From: an uncultured Eubacterium sp.
GTDB taxonomy: Bacteria; Bacillota; Clostridia; Lachnospirales; Lachnospiraceae
Direction: 5' to 3'
Assembly: GCA_937915825.1 (NCBI GenBank)
Contig: CALGGT010000035.1
Coordinates: 1 to 39,894 of the forward strand
Length of the DNA stretch: 39,894 bases
The notes under the pieces are model-generated. The model was not told where the DNA came from, searched no databases, and saw only the letters and a list, made by a program, of their open reading frames with translations. Shown here piece after piece: positions 1-8,814 of this stretch. Numbering within the stretch: the stretch's first letter is position 1; each line of letters begins with the position of its first letter. The position numbers and the translations under genes are program-made.

Positions 1-1237
1 CAAGGCGCACACCCTTTTCTATGGCAAGGCGTACGGCATGAGCGCTTACGCCGTGCGCGGTTCTGAACGGAAGCCCTTTGCGCACAAGGTAGTCGGCAAC
101 GTCCGTTGCGTTAAGAAAGCCGTCCAAGCAAGCGTCGCTCATGGACTTTGTGTTCCATTTTGCGGAAGAAATCATATAGGTAAATATGGACACGCAAGAA
201 ACCACTATGTCGCACGCGTCAAACAGGCTCTGCTTGTCCTCCTGCATGTCGCGGTCGTAGGCAAGCGGAAGCGCCTTCATCATGGTAAGAAGCGCCATAA
301 GGTCGCCGTACACGCGTCCGGTTCGTCCGCGGATAAGTTCGGCAAAGTCCGGGTTCTTTTTTTGTGGCATGATTGAGGAGCCGGTTGACCACTTCTCGCT
401 CAAATCGATGAACGCAAATTCCGTGGTCGACCACAAAACCACCTCCTCGCAGAAGCGCGAAAGGTGCATCTGCACAAGGCTGAGCGCTGCGGCAATCTCT
501 ATGCAGTAGTCGCGGTCAGAAACGCTGTCAAGCGAATTCATGGTGATTTTGTCAAAGCCAAGCTGGGTAGCCTCAAAACGGCGGTCAAGCGGAAGTCCCG
601 ATCCGGCAAGCGCGCCCGCCCCAATCGGGCTTATGCGGATACGCTTGAGCGCGTCCTCAAGGCGCTCCCAGTCGCGGGTGAGCATCCAGCTCCACGCGCA
701 AAGATGATGTGCCAAGGTTACCGGCTGTGCGTGCTGCATGTGGGTATAGCCCGGCATGATGTCCTTTGTATGCTGGGAAGCAATGTCCGTAAGCGCGCTG
801 ATGAGCGTAAGTATGCGGTTCTGAAGGTCGGGAACAAAACGGCACAAATACAGGCGTTCGTCCAGCGCAATCTGGTCGTTGCGGCTGCGTCCGGTGTGAA
901 CCTTTTTGCCAGGCTCGCCAATGCGGTCGGTAAGCGTTGCCTCCACAAAGGAATGAATGTCCTCGGCAGAATAGTCTATTTTAAGAGCGCCCGACTCCAA
1001 ATCCTTTTGAATGGAATCCAGCCCCTCAATTATCTGCTGAGCCTCCCCGTCAGAAATGATTCCCGCATGAGAAAGCATTGCGGCATGCGCACGGCTTCCG
1101 CGTATGTCGTCAAGCGCCATACGCTCATCAACGTGAATGGAAGTCTCAAATGCAACCGCCTCCGCGTCTGGGCCCTCCGCAAAGCGTCCGTGCCACAAGG
1201 CGGCATGGTTGTCCTGTGTGTGTGTTCCGTGCTCCAT
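1..1237 (-). CDS. argH: Argininosuccinate lyase, 3' end beyond the window
   Basis: Cleaves argininosuccinate to arginine and fumarate, the last step of arginine synthesis (family knowledge). The reading frame is open from the start codon to the window edge, giving 412 residues; about 50 C-terminal residues of a usual 460 lie outside. Visible signatures are TGRSRND (115-121), GYTHMQHAQP (163-172) and the fumarase/ASL superfamily loop GSSIMPQKKNPD (286-297) carrying the catalytic serine. The ATG at 1237 lies 2 nt past the stop of the upstream regulator, with GGAG about 11 nt before it. An in-frame ATG at 1258 inside the regulator is an alternative start. Last visible member of a minus-strand run metY-ilvB-regulator-argH. 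No argG is in view. Codon use is rich in CGC, GCG and CTT. Confidence 0.96.
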   Translation of the reverse strand, partial: MEHGTHTQDNHAALWHGRFAEGPDAEAVAFETSIHVDERMALDDIRGSRAHAAMLSHAGIISDGEAQQIIEGLDSIQKDLESGALKIDYSAEDIHSFVEATLTDRIGEPGKKVHTGRSRNDQIALDERLYLCRFVPDLQNRILTLISALTDIASQHTKDIMPGYTHMQHAQPVTLAHHLCAWSWMLTRDWERLEDALKRIRISPIGAGALAGSGLPLDRRFEATQLGFDKITMNSLDSVSDRDYCIEIAAALSLVQMHLSRFCEEVVLWSTTEFAFIDLSEKWSTGSSIMPQKKNPDFAELIRGRTGRVYGDLMALLTMMKALPLAYDRDMQEDKQSLFDACDIVVSCVSIFTYMISSAKWNTKSMSDACLDGFLNATDVADYLVRKGLPFRTAHGVSAHAVRLAIEKGVRL

Positions 1238-1239
1238 AA

Positions 1240-1602
1240 TCAGTTGTTCTCCATCCATTTTTTGATGCCGGAAACGATGTCCGAATCAATGACGTGCTCC
1301 ACTCGGCAGGCGTTATGCTCAGCCTGCTCTTCGGGAACGCCGGTAATCTTCTGCAAAAATGCCGTCAGCAGCTGGTGACGGTCGTAGATGTCCTTTGCTT
1401 TTACGCGTCCCTTTTCTGTAAAATTGATGTGCTGGAATTCGTCAACAAAGATGTAGCCTTCATCGCGCAAAATTCCCATCGCGCGGCTCACGCTTGGCTT
1501 TGAGACATTCAATTTGTGTGCGACATCCACGGCATGGCATTCATTTTTTTCATTCCATATCATGAGTATCGCTTCAAGATAATCTTCACCTGATTCGTAC
1601 AT
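1240..1602 (-). CDS. DtxR/MntR-family metal-dependent transcriptional regulator
   Basis: 120 residues with an N-terminal winged helix-turn-helix (about 5-65; recognition region KLNVSKPSVSRAMGIL) followed by the metal-binding dimerisation domain. There is no C-terminal SH3/FeoA domain, so the architecture is MntR-like. Ligand positions can be read against B. subtilis MntR: D7, E10, H76, E102 and H103 are present, but the residue matching MntR Glu99 is C99, as in the iron-sensing DtxR/IdeR branch. It therefore probably senses Mn(II) or Fe(II); which one cannot be decided here. It sits 11 nt after ilvB and 2 nt before argH, so it is likely co-transcribed with amino-acid genes rather than with a transporter, which is unusual. 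Its target is not visible. Confidence 0.88.
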   Translation of the reverse strand: MYESGEDYLEAILMIWNEKNECHAVDVAHKLNVSKPSVSRAMGILRDEGYIFVDEFQHINFTEKGRVKAKDIYDRHQLLTAFLQKITGVPEEQAEHNACRVEHVIDSDIVSGIKKWMENN

Positions 1603-1613
1603 AGCATCTCCGT

Positions 1614-3356
1614 CTAGTCGTTGCTCATTATTTCCTTGGAAAGCTCCATAATCATATTGTAAATCGGCTTTCCGCCCGGAACCATCGGCAGAACCATCTC
1701 GTCGTTGTCAACACGGGCATCGATAATCGCCGCCTTGCCGCTCTTGAACGCTTCGTCAAACACCTTGGCAAATTCCTTTGCGTTTGTAGCGCGGTAGCCC
1801 TTGATTCCATATGCGTCCGCAAGCTTAACCCAGTCCGGGCCAAAGTCAAGCGTAGTCTGGCTGAAACGCTTTCCATAAAAAAGGCGCTGCCACATGCGCA
1901 CATTGCCAAGCGCGTTGTTGTTTTCCACAACGATTACTATAGGAAGATTGTAATGCGCGATTGTCGCAAGCTCGTTGCAGTTCATGCGGAATGAACCGTC
2001 GCCCGCAATATGAACGACGCGGCTTCCAACCTTGGAAAGCGAGATTCCGATTGCCGCACCGGTACCGTAGCCCATGGTGCCAAGACCGCCGGAGGTAACA
2101 AAGCGGCGTTTTTTGCCGAACGGATAGAACTGCGCCGTCCACATCTGGTGCTGTCCAACCTCCGTAGTGATGAAGGCATCGTCGCCCGCCACCTCGTGAA
2201 TATGCTCGCAGATAAATTTAGGGTTGATTGAATCCTTTGGATTCTTGTCATAGCAGGACGGATAGGTTTTCTTCCATTCATTGATTTGGTCAAGCCAGTC
2301 CTTGTGCTCAGCCTTGTTAACCAGCGGAATAAGGCGGCTCAGCACTTGCTTTACATCGCCAACCACACAGGAATCAGACTCGATGTTCTTGTTTATTTCC
2401 GCAGGGTCAATGTCAATATGAAGGATTTTTGCGTGCTGCGCGAATTTTGAGGAATCGCCGTACACGCGGTCGCTGAAGCGCGCACCGATTGCAATCACAA
2501 GGTCGCTTTCCGTAATGCCCATGTTGCTGGCATAGGTTCCGTGCATTCCCACCATCCACGTGCAAAGCGGGTGTGAGGAAGGAAAGCAGTCGCGCGCCAT
2601 AAGGCTTTCGCTTACCGGAATGGAAGCCTTTTCTGCAAGGGCAAGAAGCTCTTCCTCTGCCCCGGAAATCTTAACGCCACCTCCGGCATAGATAATCGGG
2701 TGGTTCGCCTCGTTGATGAGGGCGGCCGCAGCCTTTATCTGCTCCTCGTCCGGCTCAGAAACGGTAACGGCACGTTTGCAGCTGTTCCTGTTCAGAACGG
2801 AAAGCGCGCATTCGTCAGGATTCTTAACTGGTTCAAATTCATACATGTTGTTCAGCGCCGTAACGTCCTTAAGGATGTCAACAAGAACCGGACCGGGACG
2901 ACCGGAACGCGCGATTGCAAAGGCCTCTCGGATTGTCTGCGCCAAGTCCTTTATGTCAGAAATCAAAAAGTTATGCTTTGTAATCGGCATGGTCACGCCG
3001 GTAATGTCAATCTCCTGGAAGGAATCGCGTCCAAGCAGGGATTTTCCCACGTTGCAGGTAATCGCCACAATCGGCACGGAGTCCATATATGCGGTCGCGA
3101 TTCCCGTTACAAGGTTCGTAGCGCCCGGACCGGAGGTTGCCATGCACACGCCGACCTTTCCGGTTGCGCGGGCATATCCGTCTGCCGCATGGCTTGCACC
3201 CTGCTCGTGGGCAGTAAGAATATGGGTTATGCGGTTCTGATTCTTGTACAGTTCGTCGTAAATATTGAGGATACAGCCTCCCGGATATCCAAAGACCGTG
3301 TCCACGCCCTGTTCAATCAAACATTCAATTACAATCTGTGAGCCGTTAAGTAACAT
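1614..3356 (-). CDS. ilvB: Acetolactate synthase large subunit (thiamine-diphosphate enzyme)
   Basis: Condenses pyruvate with pyruvate or 2-oxobutyrate in the first common step of branched-chain amino acid synthesis. The 580 residues have normal family length and the three-domain ThDP fold. Visible are the catalytic glutamate E51 (in TAHEQGASHAADGYAR), the following ATSGPGATNLVTGIA stretch, and the ThDP-binding GDGSF motif ending in VVENNNALGNV. The start has AAGGAAA 5 nt upstream. It follows metY by 96 bp and precedes the DtxR-type regulator by 11 bp. No regulatory subunit (ilvN) or other ilv/leu gene is seen here, so a partner must be encoded elsewhere. No T-box or leader peptide was recognised upstream. 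Confidence 0.95.
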   Translation of the reverse strand: MLLNGSQIVIECLIEQGVDTVFGYPGGCILNIYDELYKNQNRITHILTAHEQGASHAADGYARATGKVGVCMATSGPGATNLVTGIATAYMDSVPIVAITCNVGKSLLGRDSFQEIDITGVTMPITKHNFLISDIKDLAQTIREAFAIARSGRPGPVLVDILKDVTALNNMYEFEPVKNPDECALSVLNRNSCKRAVTVSEPDEEQIKAAAALINEANHPIIYAGGGVKISGAEEELLALAEKASIPVSESLMARDCFPSSHPLCTWMVGMHGTYASNMGITESDLVIAIGARFSDRVYGDSSKFAQHAKILHIDIDPAEINKNIESDSCVVGDVKQVLSRLIPLVNKAEHKDWLDQINEWKKTYPSCYDKNPKDSINPKFICEHIHEVAGDDAFITTEVGQHQMWTAQFYPFGKKRRFVTSGGLGTMGYGTGAAIGISLSKVGSRVVHIAGDGSFRMNCNELATIAHYNLPIVIVVENNNALGNVRMWQRLFYGKRFSQTTLDFGPDWVKLADAYGIKGYRATNAKEFAKVFDEAFKSGKAAIIDARVDNDEMVLPMVPGGKPIYNMIMELSKEIMSND

Positions 3357-3452
3357 ACGCTTTCCTTACAAATTAAGATACATATACAAATATAGCCGTT
3401 TTGCGCTTTGTGTTCAATGAAATGAAAAAAACAGCCTTTCATTTTCCTGCGC

Positions 3453-4727
3453 TTAGATTGCCGCAAGCGCCTGCTTGATGTCGGCAATAAGGTCTTCCTT
3501 GTCCTCAAGTCCGCAGCTGATGCGGATAAGACCGCTCGGAATTCCTGCGGCGGCAAGCTGCTCGTCGGTCATTTGGCGGTGCGTTGAAGTCGCTGGGTTC
3601 AGGCAGCAGGTGCGCGCGTCGGCAACGTGCGTCTCAATGGCGGCAAGATTAAGATTCTTCATGAATTTTTCTGCAGCCGCACGGCCGCCCTTAAGGTCAA
3701 AGCTTACGACGCCGCAGCCACCGTTCGGAAGGTATTTTTTTGCAAGCTCGTGGTATTTGTCGGTCGGCAAGCCCGGGTAGCTTACGGAAGCAACCTGCGG
3801 CTGCTTTGCAAGGAATTCCGCCACAGCCTGACCGTTTTCTACATGGCGCGGCATACGCACATGAAGGCTTTCAAGCCCCAGGTTCAGCAGGAACGCGTTC
3901 TGGGGTGCCTGAATGCTTCCTAAATCGCGCATGAGCTGCGCAGTCGCCTTGGTGATGAACGCGCCCTCTTTTCCAAAACGCTCCGCATATGTGATTCCGT
4001 GGTAGCTTTCGTCGGGAGTGGTAAGACCTGGGAACATGTTCTTGTGCGCCATCCAGTCAAATTTTCCGCTGTCCACAATGGCTCCTCCAACCGCCGCGCC
4101 GTGTCCGTCCATATACTTTGTGGTTGAATGCGTTACGATGTCCGCACCCCACTCTATCGGGCGGCAATTAACCGGTGTTGGAAAGGTATTGTCCACGATG
4201 AGCGGAACGTCATGCGCGTGCGCGACTTTTGCGAATTTCTCAATATCAAGCACAGTAAGAGCCGGGTTCGCGATTGTTTCGCCAAAAACGGCGCGCGTAT
4301 TGCGCTGGAACGCGGCATCAAGCTCCTCTTCCGTCGCATCCGGAGAAACGAACGTTGAATCTATTCCCATTTTTTTGAGCGTTACGGAAATCAGATTGAA
4401 CGTTCCGCCATAAATTGAGCTTGACGCAACGATGTGGCTTCCTGCCTCGCAGATATTGAACAGCGCAAAAAAGTTCGCCGCCTGTCCGCTGGAAGTAAGC
4501 ATGGCAGCCGTTCCGCCCTCAAGCGCGGCAATTTTTGCGGCAACATAATCGTTGGTCGGGTTCTGAAGCCGCGTGTAAAAATAGCCGCTCGCCTCAAGGT
4601 CAAAAAGCTTTCCCATGTCTTCGCTGGTATCGTATTTAAACGTCGTGCTTTGAATTAAGGGGATCATACGAGATTCCCCGTTTTTCGGTTCATATCCTGC
4701 TTGAATGCATTTTGTTTCCTGTTTCAT
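3453..4727 (-). CDS. metY: O-acetylhomoserine sulfhydrylase (PLP-dependent, Cys/Met metabolism family)
   Basis: Forms homocysteine (or methionine) from O-acetylhomoserine and sulfide (or methanethiol). The 424 residues fit the family. The PLP lysine is K204 in THSTTKYMDGHG, with the upstream cofactor segment SSGQAANFFAL (79-89) and PLIVDNTFPTP (175-185). The length and the long insertion around 205-260 favour MetY over cystathionine gamma-synthase/lyase, although MetZ-type activity cannot be excluded. The start has AGAAAGG 8 nt upstream, and a good minus-strand promoter lies at 4836-4864. First gene of the minus-strand run towards argH. Codon use resembles ilvB and argH rather than the genes to the right. 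Confidence 0.92.
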   Translation of the reverse strand: MKQETKCIQAGYEPKNGESRMIPLIQSTTFKYDTSEDMGKLFDLEASGYFYTRLQNPTNDYVAAKIAALEGGTAAMLTSSGQAANFFALFNICEAGSHIVASSSIYGGTFNLISVTLKKMGIDSTFVSPDATEEELDAAFQRNTRAVFGETIANPALTVLDIEKFAKVAHAHDVPLIVDNTFPTPVNCRPIEWGADIVTHSTTKYMDGHGAAVGGAIVDSGKFDWMAHKNMFPGLTTPDESYHGITYAERFGKEGAFITKATAQLMRDLGSIQAPQNAFLLNLGLESLHVRMPRHVENGQAVAEFLAKQPQVASVSYPGLPTDKYHELAKKYLPNGGCGVVSFDLKGGRAAAEKFMKNLNLAAIETHVADARTCCLNPATSTHRQMTDEQLAAAGIPSGLIRISCGLEDKEDLIADIKQALAAI

Positions 4728-4754
4728 TCTGACACCTTTCTTTCTTCACTTCAT

Positions 4755-4792
4755 TCACATAACGCGATGATGCATGATGGATCACATAACGC
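4755..4792. repeat. Spaced direct repeat TCACATAACGC in the metY leader
   Basis: The 11-mer TCACATAACGC occurs at 4755-4765 and again at 4782-4792, a 27-bp centre-to-centre spacing. ATGATGCATGATGG lies between the copies. It falls in the transcribed leader between the metY promoter and start codon. It could be a regulator-binding site or a small duplication; function is unknown. Confidence 0.45.
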
Positions 4793-4835
4793 TATCCTTT
4801 GTATTTCTTTCTCTGGATACTCCTCACCGTGTTAA

Positions 4836-4864
4836 ACTATACCACGTTCTTTCCTTATTGTAAA
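4836..4864 (-). promoter_or_regulatory. Sigma-A-type promoter for metY
   Basis: On the minus strand, TTTACA (4864-4859) and TATAGT (4841-4836) are separated by exactly 17 bp. The leader to the metY start is about 100 nt and contains a spaced direct repeat (4755-4792). No SAM riboswitch or T-box motif was recognised in it. Confidence 0.6.
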
Positions 4865-4946
4865 GGGATATTTACGCAAAATTTCCCATTCCTCTTCCTC
4901 TTTGCTATGAATCTTAACAAAAAATAAAAAAAATCCAACCGAATTC

Positions 4947-4975
4947 TTGAATATCCTTTTGCAATATGATATAAT
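4947..4975 (+). promoter_or_regulatory. Sigma-A-type promoter for the EAL-domain gene
   Basis: TTGAAT (4947-4952) and a consensus TATAAT (4970-4975) are separated by 17 bp. AAAGGGGG follows as the ribosome binding site just before the ATG at 5006, giving a leader of about 25 nt. It diverges from the metY promoter across an AT-rich spacer. Confidence 0.75.
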
Positions 4976-5005
4976 TGTAAAAGTTAGAGTAAAGGGGGCT
5001 GTTAC

Positions 5006-6700
5006 ATGGAAACAAATGAAATGTTGGAGAAGATACATCTGCTTGCCAATAACAATTTCAGCTTAGAAGAAAAAGCTGAATTAATGCTCCCTCTGTTAAC
5101 AGATCTGGATGTTACGCAGATTTTATTTGAATTCAGTGGAATTGACGTGGGAAACACCATGGAATTTGATGGGGTTATGCAACGAATCCCCGGAGTGGAG
5201 GCCCTCTCCAAGCCTGAGCCGGATTATCGTAAGGTTGAGGCGTTACAAGGAGAAGAAATGGTTACCGTTTCTGCCTACCGCCCTATGGGAACGGATTTTT
5301 TTTCCAGCAAAGAGAAAAAATGGATGGAGCTCATCGTAGATGTAACCTTATCCTCCATTGAACGTATCTTCTATTCTCGAAAATTGGAAAGTCTGGAACA
5401 GATTGACATGCTGACCGGCATGCCCAATTCCGATGGATTTCTTCGACAGATCGAACGTCATTATAACGACATGGATTTAGATAGTTATGCCATTGTCTAT
5501 TATAATTTACGGGGATTTTCCCTGGTGAACCGTCGTTTTGGCGGGAAGGAAACCAATGAGATCATAAAGCGTTACTCCAAAATCATTGAGGGATATTTGT
5601 CTCCCGGTGAGTGTTTGGGGCATTTAGGCGGCGACAACTTTGCCGCTCTCATTCATAAGTCCGGTTTGAAAGATTTTTTAGGTTTGATAGAAGAAACCGA
5701 AACCCACGGCAACATCGGCTCTCATAAAGTTCCCATCACCCTGTTTTCCAATGCAGGCGTGTATGAGGTTGAAGAGAATACCATGAAGGAACCCAATGAG
5801 ATGTTAACATTGGCCTCCATCGCGCTGAATTCCGCGAGAAATATTTCCCATGTTCCTTACGTTATCAGCTCTCCGGAGATCAACCATGCGTTTTTCGAAT
5901 CTCAGCAAATGGAATCGGATTTTTCCGACGCGCTGTACAACGAGGAATTTGTTCCCTTCTTTCAACCGAAGGTGGATTCCCGGACCAACACGTTGTGTGG
6001 AGCCGAAGCTTTGGTACGTTGGGACCGAAATGGACGTTTGATCAATCCCAGTGAGTTCGTCGCCTTGTTTGAACGGAACGGTATGATCTGCGATCTGGAT
6101 TTCTATATTTTGGAGCAAACCTGTAAGGCTTTATCCAATTGGGTTCGCCATGATATTACACCGGTTCGTATTTCCATTAATTTTTCCAGAAAGCATTTGA
6201 TGAATCCGGAATTTGCCAATAAAATTCTCGATTATGTAAGGTTATATGACGTTGATACCAGATATTTGGAGATCGAACTGACCGAAACCTATGATGATAA
6301 TGAAAAGAATGCCATGATCCACTTCTTAAAGGTCATGCATGACAACGGAATCACCGTTGCCATTGACGATTTCGGCACCGGCTACTCTTCTCTTAATGTT
6401 TTGAGGGATTTTGACGCCGATGTCTTAAAGATCGATAAATCCTTCATCAATAAGATGGAGCCCAAGGACCGAACGGTCCTAACCAACATTGTCCATTTGG
6501 CTACGGATCTGAATATGGAAGTCATCACCGAAGGAGTCAGCACCGTAGAGCAATTGGAATATCTGAATGACGTAAATTGTTTCCTGGTACAAGGATATCT
6601 TTATGATGAGCCTTTGTTGGCAAACGAGTTCCAGAAACGTTTACAAAATAAATCGTATGATGATCCCAGGAATATAAATTCCTTCCAGGGTTCGTTATAA
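5006..6700 (+). CDS. Degenerate-GGDEF plus EAL protein, probable c-di-GMP phosphodiesterase
   Basis: 564 residues, apparently soluble (no clear membrane segment). Residues 1-125 form an unrecognised N-terminal region. Residues 130-285 are a GGDEF domain whose signature reads LGGDNF (207-212), so cyclase activity is unlikely and it may only bind nucleotide. Residues 300-545 are an EAL domain with its catalytic set visible: E334-A335-L336, N392, E424, DDFGTGYSS (454-462), K475, E509 and the QGYLYDEPL segment (529-537). It should hydrolyse c-di-GMP to pGpG, lowering c-di-GMP. It is monocistronic, with its own promoter and a strong terminator at 6722-6755. Confidence 0.92.
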   Translation: METNEMLEKIHLLANNNFSLEEKAELMLPLLTDLDVTQILFEFSGIDVGNTMEFDGVMQRIPGVEALSKPEPDYRKVEALQGEEMVTVSAYRPMGTDFFSSKEKKWMELIVDVTLSSIERIFYSRKLESLEQIDMLTGMPNSDGFLRQIERHYNDMDLDSYAIVYYNLRGFSLVNRRFGGKETNEIIKRYSKIIEGYLSPGECLGHLGGDNFAALIHKSGLKDFLGLIEETETHGNIGSHKVPITLFSNAGVYEVEENTMKEPNEMLTLASIALNSARNISHVPYVISSPEINHAFFESQQMESDFSDALYNEEFVPFFQPKVDSRTNTLCGAEALVRWDRNGRLINPSEFVALFERNGMICDLDFYILEQTCKALSNWVRHDITPVRISINFSRKHLMNPEFANKILDYVRLYDVDTRYLEIELTETYDDNEKNAMIHFLKVMHDNGITVAIDDFGTGYSSLNVLRDFDADVLKIDKSFINKMEPKDRTVLTNIVHLATDLNMEVITEGVSTVEQLEYLNDVNCFLVQGYLYDEPLLANEFQKRLQNKSYDDPRNINSFQGSL

Positions 6701-6721
6701 TACTACAATTTTTCTCTTTAA

Positions 6722-6755
6722 GTAAAGCCCCGCTTTTTGGTTTGCGGGGCTTTAC
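6722..6755. terminator. Bidirectional factor-independent terminator
   Basis: A perfect 12-bp stem (GTAAAGCCCCGC pairing with GCGGGGCTTTAC) with a 10-nt T-rich loop lies between the convergent EAL gene and proA. T-rich sequence is present on both sides, so it can serve both transcripts. Confidence 0.9.
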
Positions 6756-6805
6756 GATTTTGTAGGATTTTTTTCAATTTGATGCGTCCATGACTCGTTG
6801 ACTCG

Positions 6806-8095
6806 TTATTCTTTGATGTCTTGAAAGTGAAACTCTTTCCTTCCCTCGGCATAATCTGCCACGATATGTCCCTTGCCATACATTTTATACTTGTAGGTGC
6901 AAAGTCCATCCAATCCCACCGGACCTCTGGCATGGAGCTTTCCGGTTCCGATTCCTACTTCCGCACCAAACCCATATCGATAGCCATCGGCAAAACGGGT
7001 GGAACAATTCCGGTAAACCCCGGCAGAATCCACATATTCCATAAAGTAGTCCCCGTTTGCGTCATTCGTTGTTAGAATACAATCCGTATGATGGGATCCG
7101 TAATGATTGATGTGGTCAATGGCCTGATCCATGGATTCAACCAAGGCGATGGAAATGATATAATCCAAATACTCCGTAGCAAAATCCTCTTCCGTGGCCG
7201 GTTTACAATCCACGATCTTTCTGACTTCTTCCGTCCCCCGCACTTCCACATTCTTCGACTGAAGCGCCTCCATAAGGGGTGGTAACAGCTTTTGGGCCAC
7301 ATTTTTATGAACCAACAAGGTTTCCGTAGCATTGCAAACCGCCGGGTATTGGGTTTTGGAATCCACGATCACCTGAATTGCCTGATCTACATCCAGATCC
7401 TGATCCGCATAAATATGACAGATTCCATCTGCGTGCCCCATCACAGGGATCTTGGTATTGTCCATAATGTATTGAACAAACGCATTGGAGCCCCGGGGGA
7501 TCAAAAGGTCCACCCACTCATGACAGGACAAAAGCTGGGTAATCTCACTGCGAGCTTCCGCCAGGAAAAGGAAATGTTCCGGGAGACCGGCTTTCACTCC
7601 CGCCTGATAAATGACATCAAACAAGGCGCGATTGGTATAAAGAGCCTCTCTTCCTCCCTTTAAAATAGCGCAGTTCCCGCTTTTTAAGCAAAGGGTGGAG
7701 ATCTGTACCAACGCGTCCGGACGGGATTCAAAGATCACGCCGATCACACCAATGGGACAGGTCTCTCTTACCAATACCAATCCTTCATCCAATTCCCTTT
7801 TAAAAAGCACCTGGTGCAAAGGATCCGGGAGATTGATCAAATCTTCAATTCCTTTGATCACCGATAAGATTTTTCCTTCATCAAACTTCAATCGCTTTAA
7901 TAAAGGGGCGTCCAGACCATCCTCCCTGGCCTTTTGCAAATCCTTTTCATTGGCTTCTAAGATCGCTTTCTGATTCGCGATCAGCCCCTCTTTAATATCC
8001 GCCAATGCCTGATTGCGCATTTTCTCAGAAGCGGCCATCATACGGGCACTGTCTTTTTTCATTCGTTGCATTTCTTCACGGATTCCTAACTCCAT
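6806..8095 (-). CDS. proA: Gamma-glutamyl phosphate reductase
   Basis: NADPH-dependent reduction of L-glutamyl-5-phosphate to glutamate-5-semialdehyde, the second step of proline synthesis. The 429 residues are of normal length with the aldehyde dehydrogenase fold: PIGVIGVIFESRPDA (114-128), LKSGNCAILKGGREA (137-151) and catalytic Cys254 in YPAVCNATETLL. I chose the ATG at 8095 because GAAAGGA lies 8 nt upstream; an in-frame ATG at 8104 abuts that site and is less likely. It starts 5 nt after the tcdA stop, so the two are one transcript. proB is not in the window. Confidence 0.95.
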   Translation of the reverse strand: MELGIREEMQRMKKDSARMMAASEKMRNQALADIKEGLIANQKAILEANEKDLQKAREDGLDAPLLKRLKFDEGKILSVIKGIEDLINLPDPLHQVLFKRELDEGLVLVRETCPIGVIGVIFESRPDALVQISTLCLKSGNCAILKGGREALYTNRALFDVIYQAGVKAGLPEHFLFLAEARSEITQLLSCHEWVDLLIPRGSNAFVQYIMDNTKIPVMGHADGICHIYADQDLDVDQAIQVIVDSKTQYPAVCNATETLLVHKNVAQKLLPPLMEALQSKNVEVRGTEEVRKIVDCKPATEEDFATEYLDYIISIALVESMDQAIDHINHYGSHHTDCILTTNDANGDYFMEYVDSAGVYRNCSTRFADGYRYGFGAEVGIGTGKLHARGPVGLDGLCTYKYKMYGKGHIVADYAEGRKEFHFQDIKE

Positions 8096-8100
8096 TCCAT

Positions 8101-8805
8101 TCATCCTTTCTTCTGTATATTTAACAGATCCTGTATCACCTCTCCTGCCAGGATCAACCCACATACCCCCGGTACATAGGACATGCTGCCAGGCGTGGAT
8201 TTATGTTGTTCGTCCCTGGGAAATTTCATCGGCTTTTCCTCTGAATAAACCACCTTAACGTGAGAAATCCCCCGGTTCTTCAATTCCTTTCTCATCACCT
8301 TTGCCAGGGGACAAACCCTGGTGTCAGAAAGATCCGCCACCATAAATCCCTGGGCTTTCACCTTATTTCCCGCTCCCATAGCGCTGATCACCGGTACTCC
8401 CGCCTCTTTCGCCTTTGTGATCAATAAGATCTTGGACGTTACGGTATCAATGGCATCCACCACATAATCCATTTGGTCAAACGGAAAATCCTGATCCTCT
8501 CTGTAAAATACCGGATAACAAAAAATTCTAACCTTGGGATTGATCTCCGTTAATCGGTCTCTCATCACCTGGGTCTTCGGCTTCCCTACGGTTTTCGAGG
8601 TTGCGATCAATTGGCGATTGATATTGGTTACATCCACCACATCCTTATCCACAATATGAATTTCTCCAATCCCGCTTCGCACCAGAGCTTCACAGGTATA
8701 ACTTCCCACGCCTCCCAAGCCGAACACCGCCACCTTCTTCGAGGCTAAGGATTCCACCGCTTCTTCTCCCAATAGCCGCCCGCTTCGATCTAAAAATTCT
8801 TCCAT
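8101..8805 (-). CDS. tcdA: tRNA threonylcarbamoyladenosine dehydratase (ThiF/E1-like)
   Basis: ATP-dependent cyclisation of t6A37 to ct6A in ANN-decoding tRNAs (known for the TcdA/CsdL family). The 234 residues have an N-terminal nucleotide-binding GLGGVGSYTCEALVRSGIG (about 30-48), the acidic VDKDVVDVTNINRQ strand, an IDTVTSKILLI segment and the typical C-terminal GSMSYVPGVCGLILAGEVI. There is no paired CxxC zinc site, which separates TcdA from MoeB/HesA. It lies 9 nt after the PAP2 gene and directly before proA. A general ThiF-like E1 role is the alternative, but motif order and lone position fit TcdA. Confidence 0.88.
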   Translation of the reverse strand: MEEFLDRSGRLLGEEAVESLASKKVAVFGLGGVGSYTCEALVRSGIGEIHIVDKDVVDVTNINRQLIATSKTVGKPKTQVMRDRLTEINPKVRIFCYPVFYREDQDFPFDQMDYVVDAIDTVTSKILLITKAKEAGVPVISAMGAGNKVKAQGFMVADLSDTRVCPLAKVMRKELKNRGISHVKVVYSEEKPMKFPRDEQHKSTPGSMSYVPGVCGLILAGEVIQDLLNIQKKG

Positions 8806-8814
8806 TTTCCTTTC

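Noticed and set aside
38..1378. Plus-strand open frames over the first 1.4 kb
   Set aside because: They lie opposite the clearly conserved argH and regulator frames and have no recognisable protein features.
3365..3450. Terminator between metY and ilvB
   Set aside because: Only a weak ATGAAA/TTTCAT pairing around a T-run is visible; read-through into ilvB seems likely.
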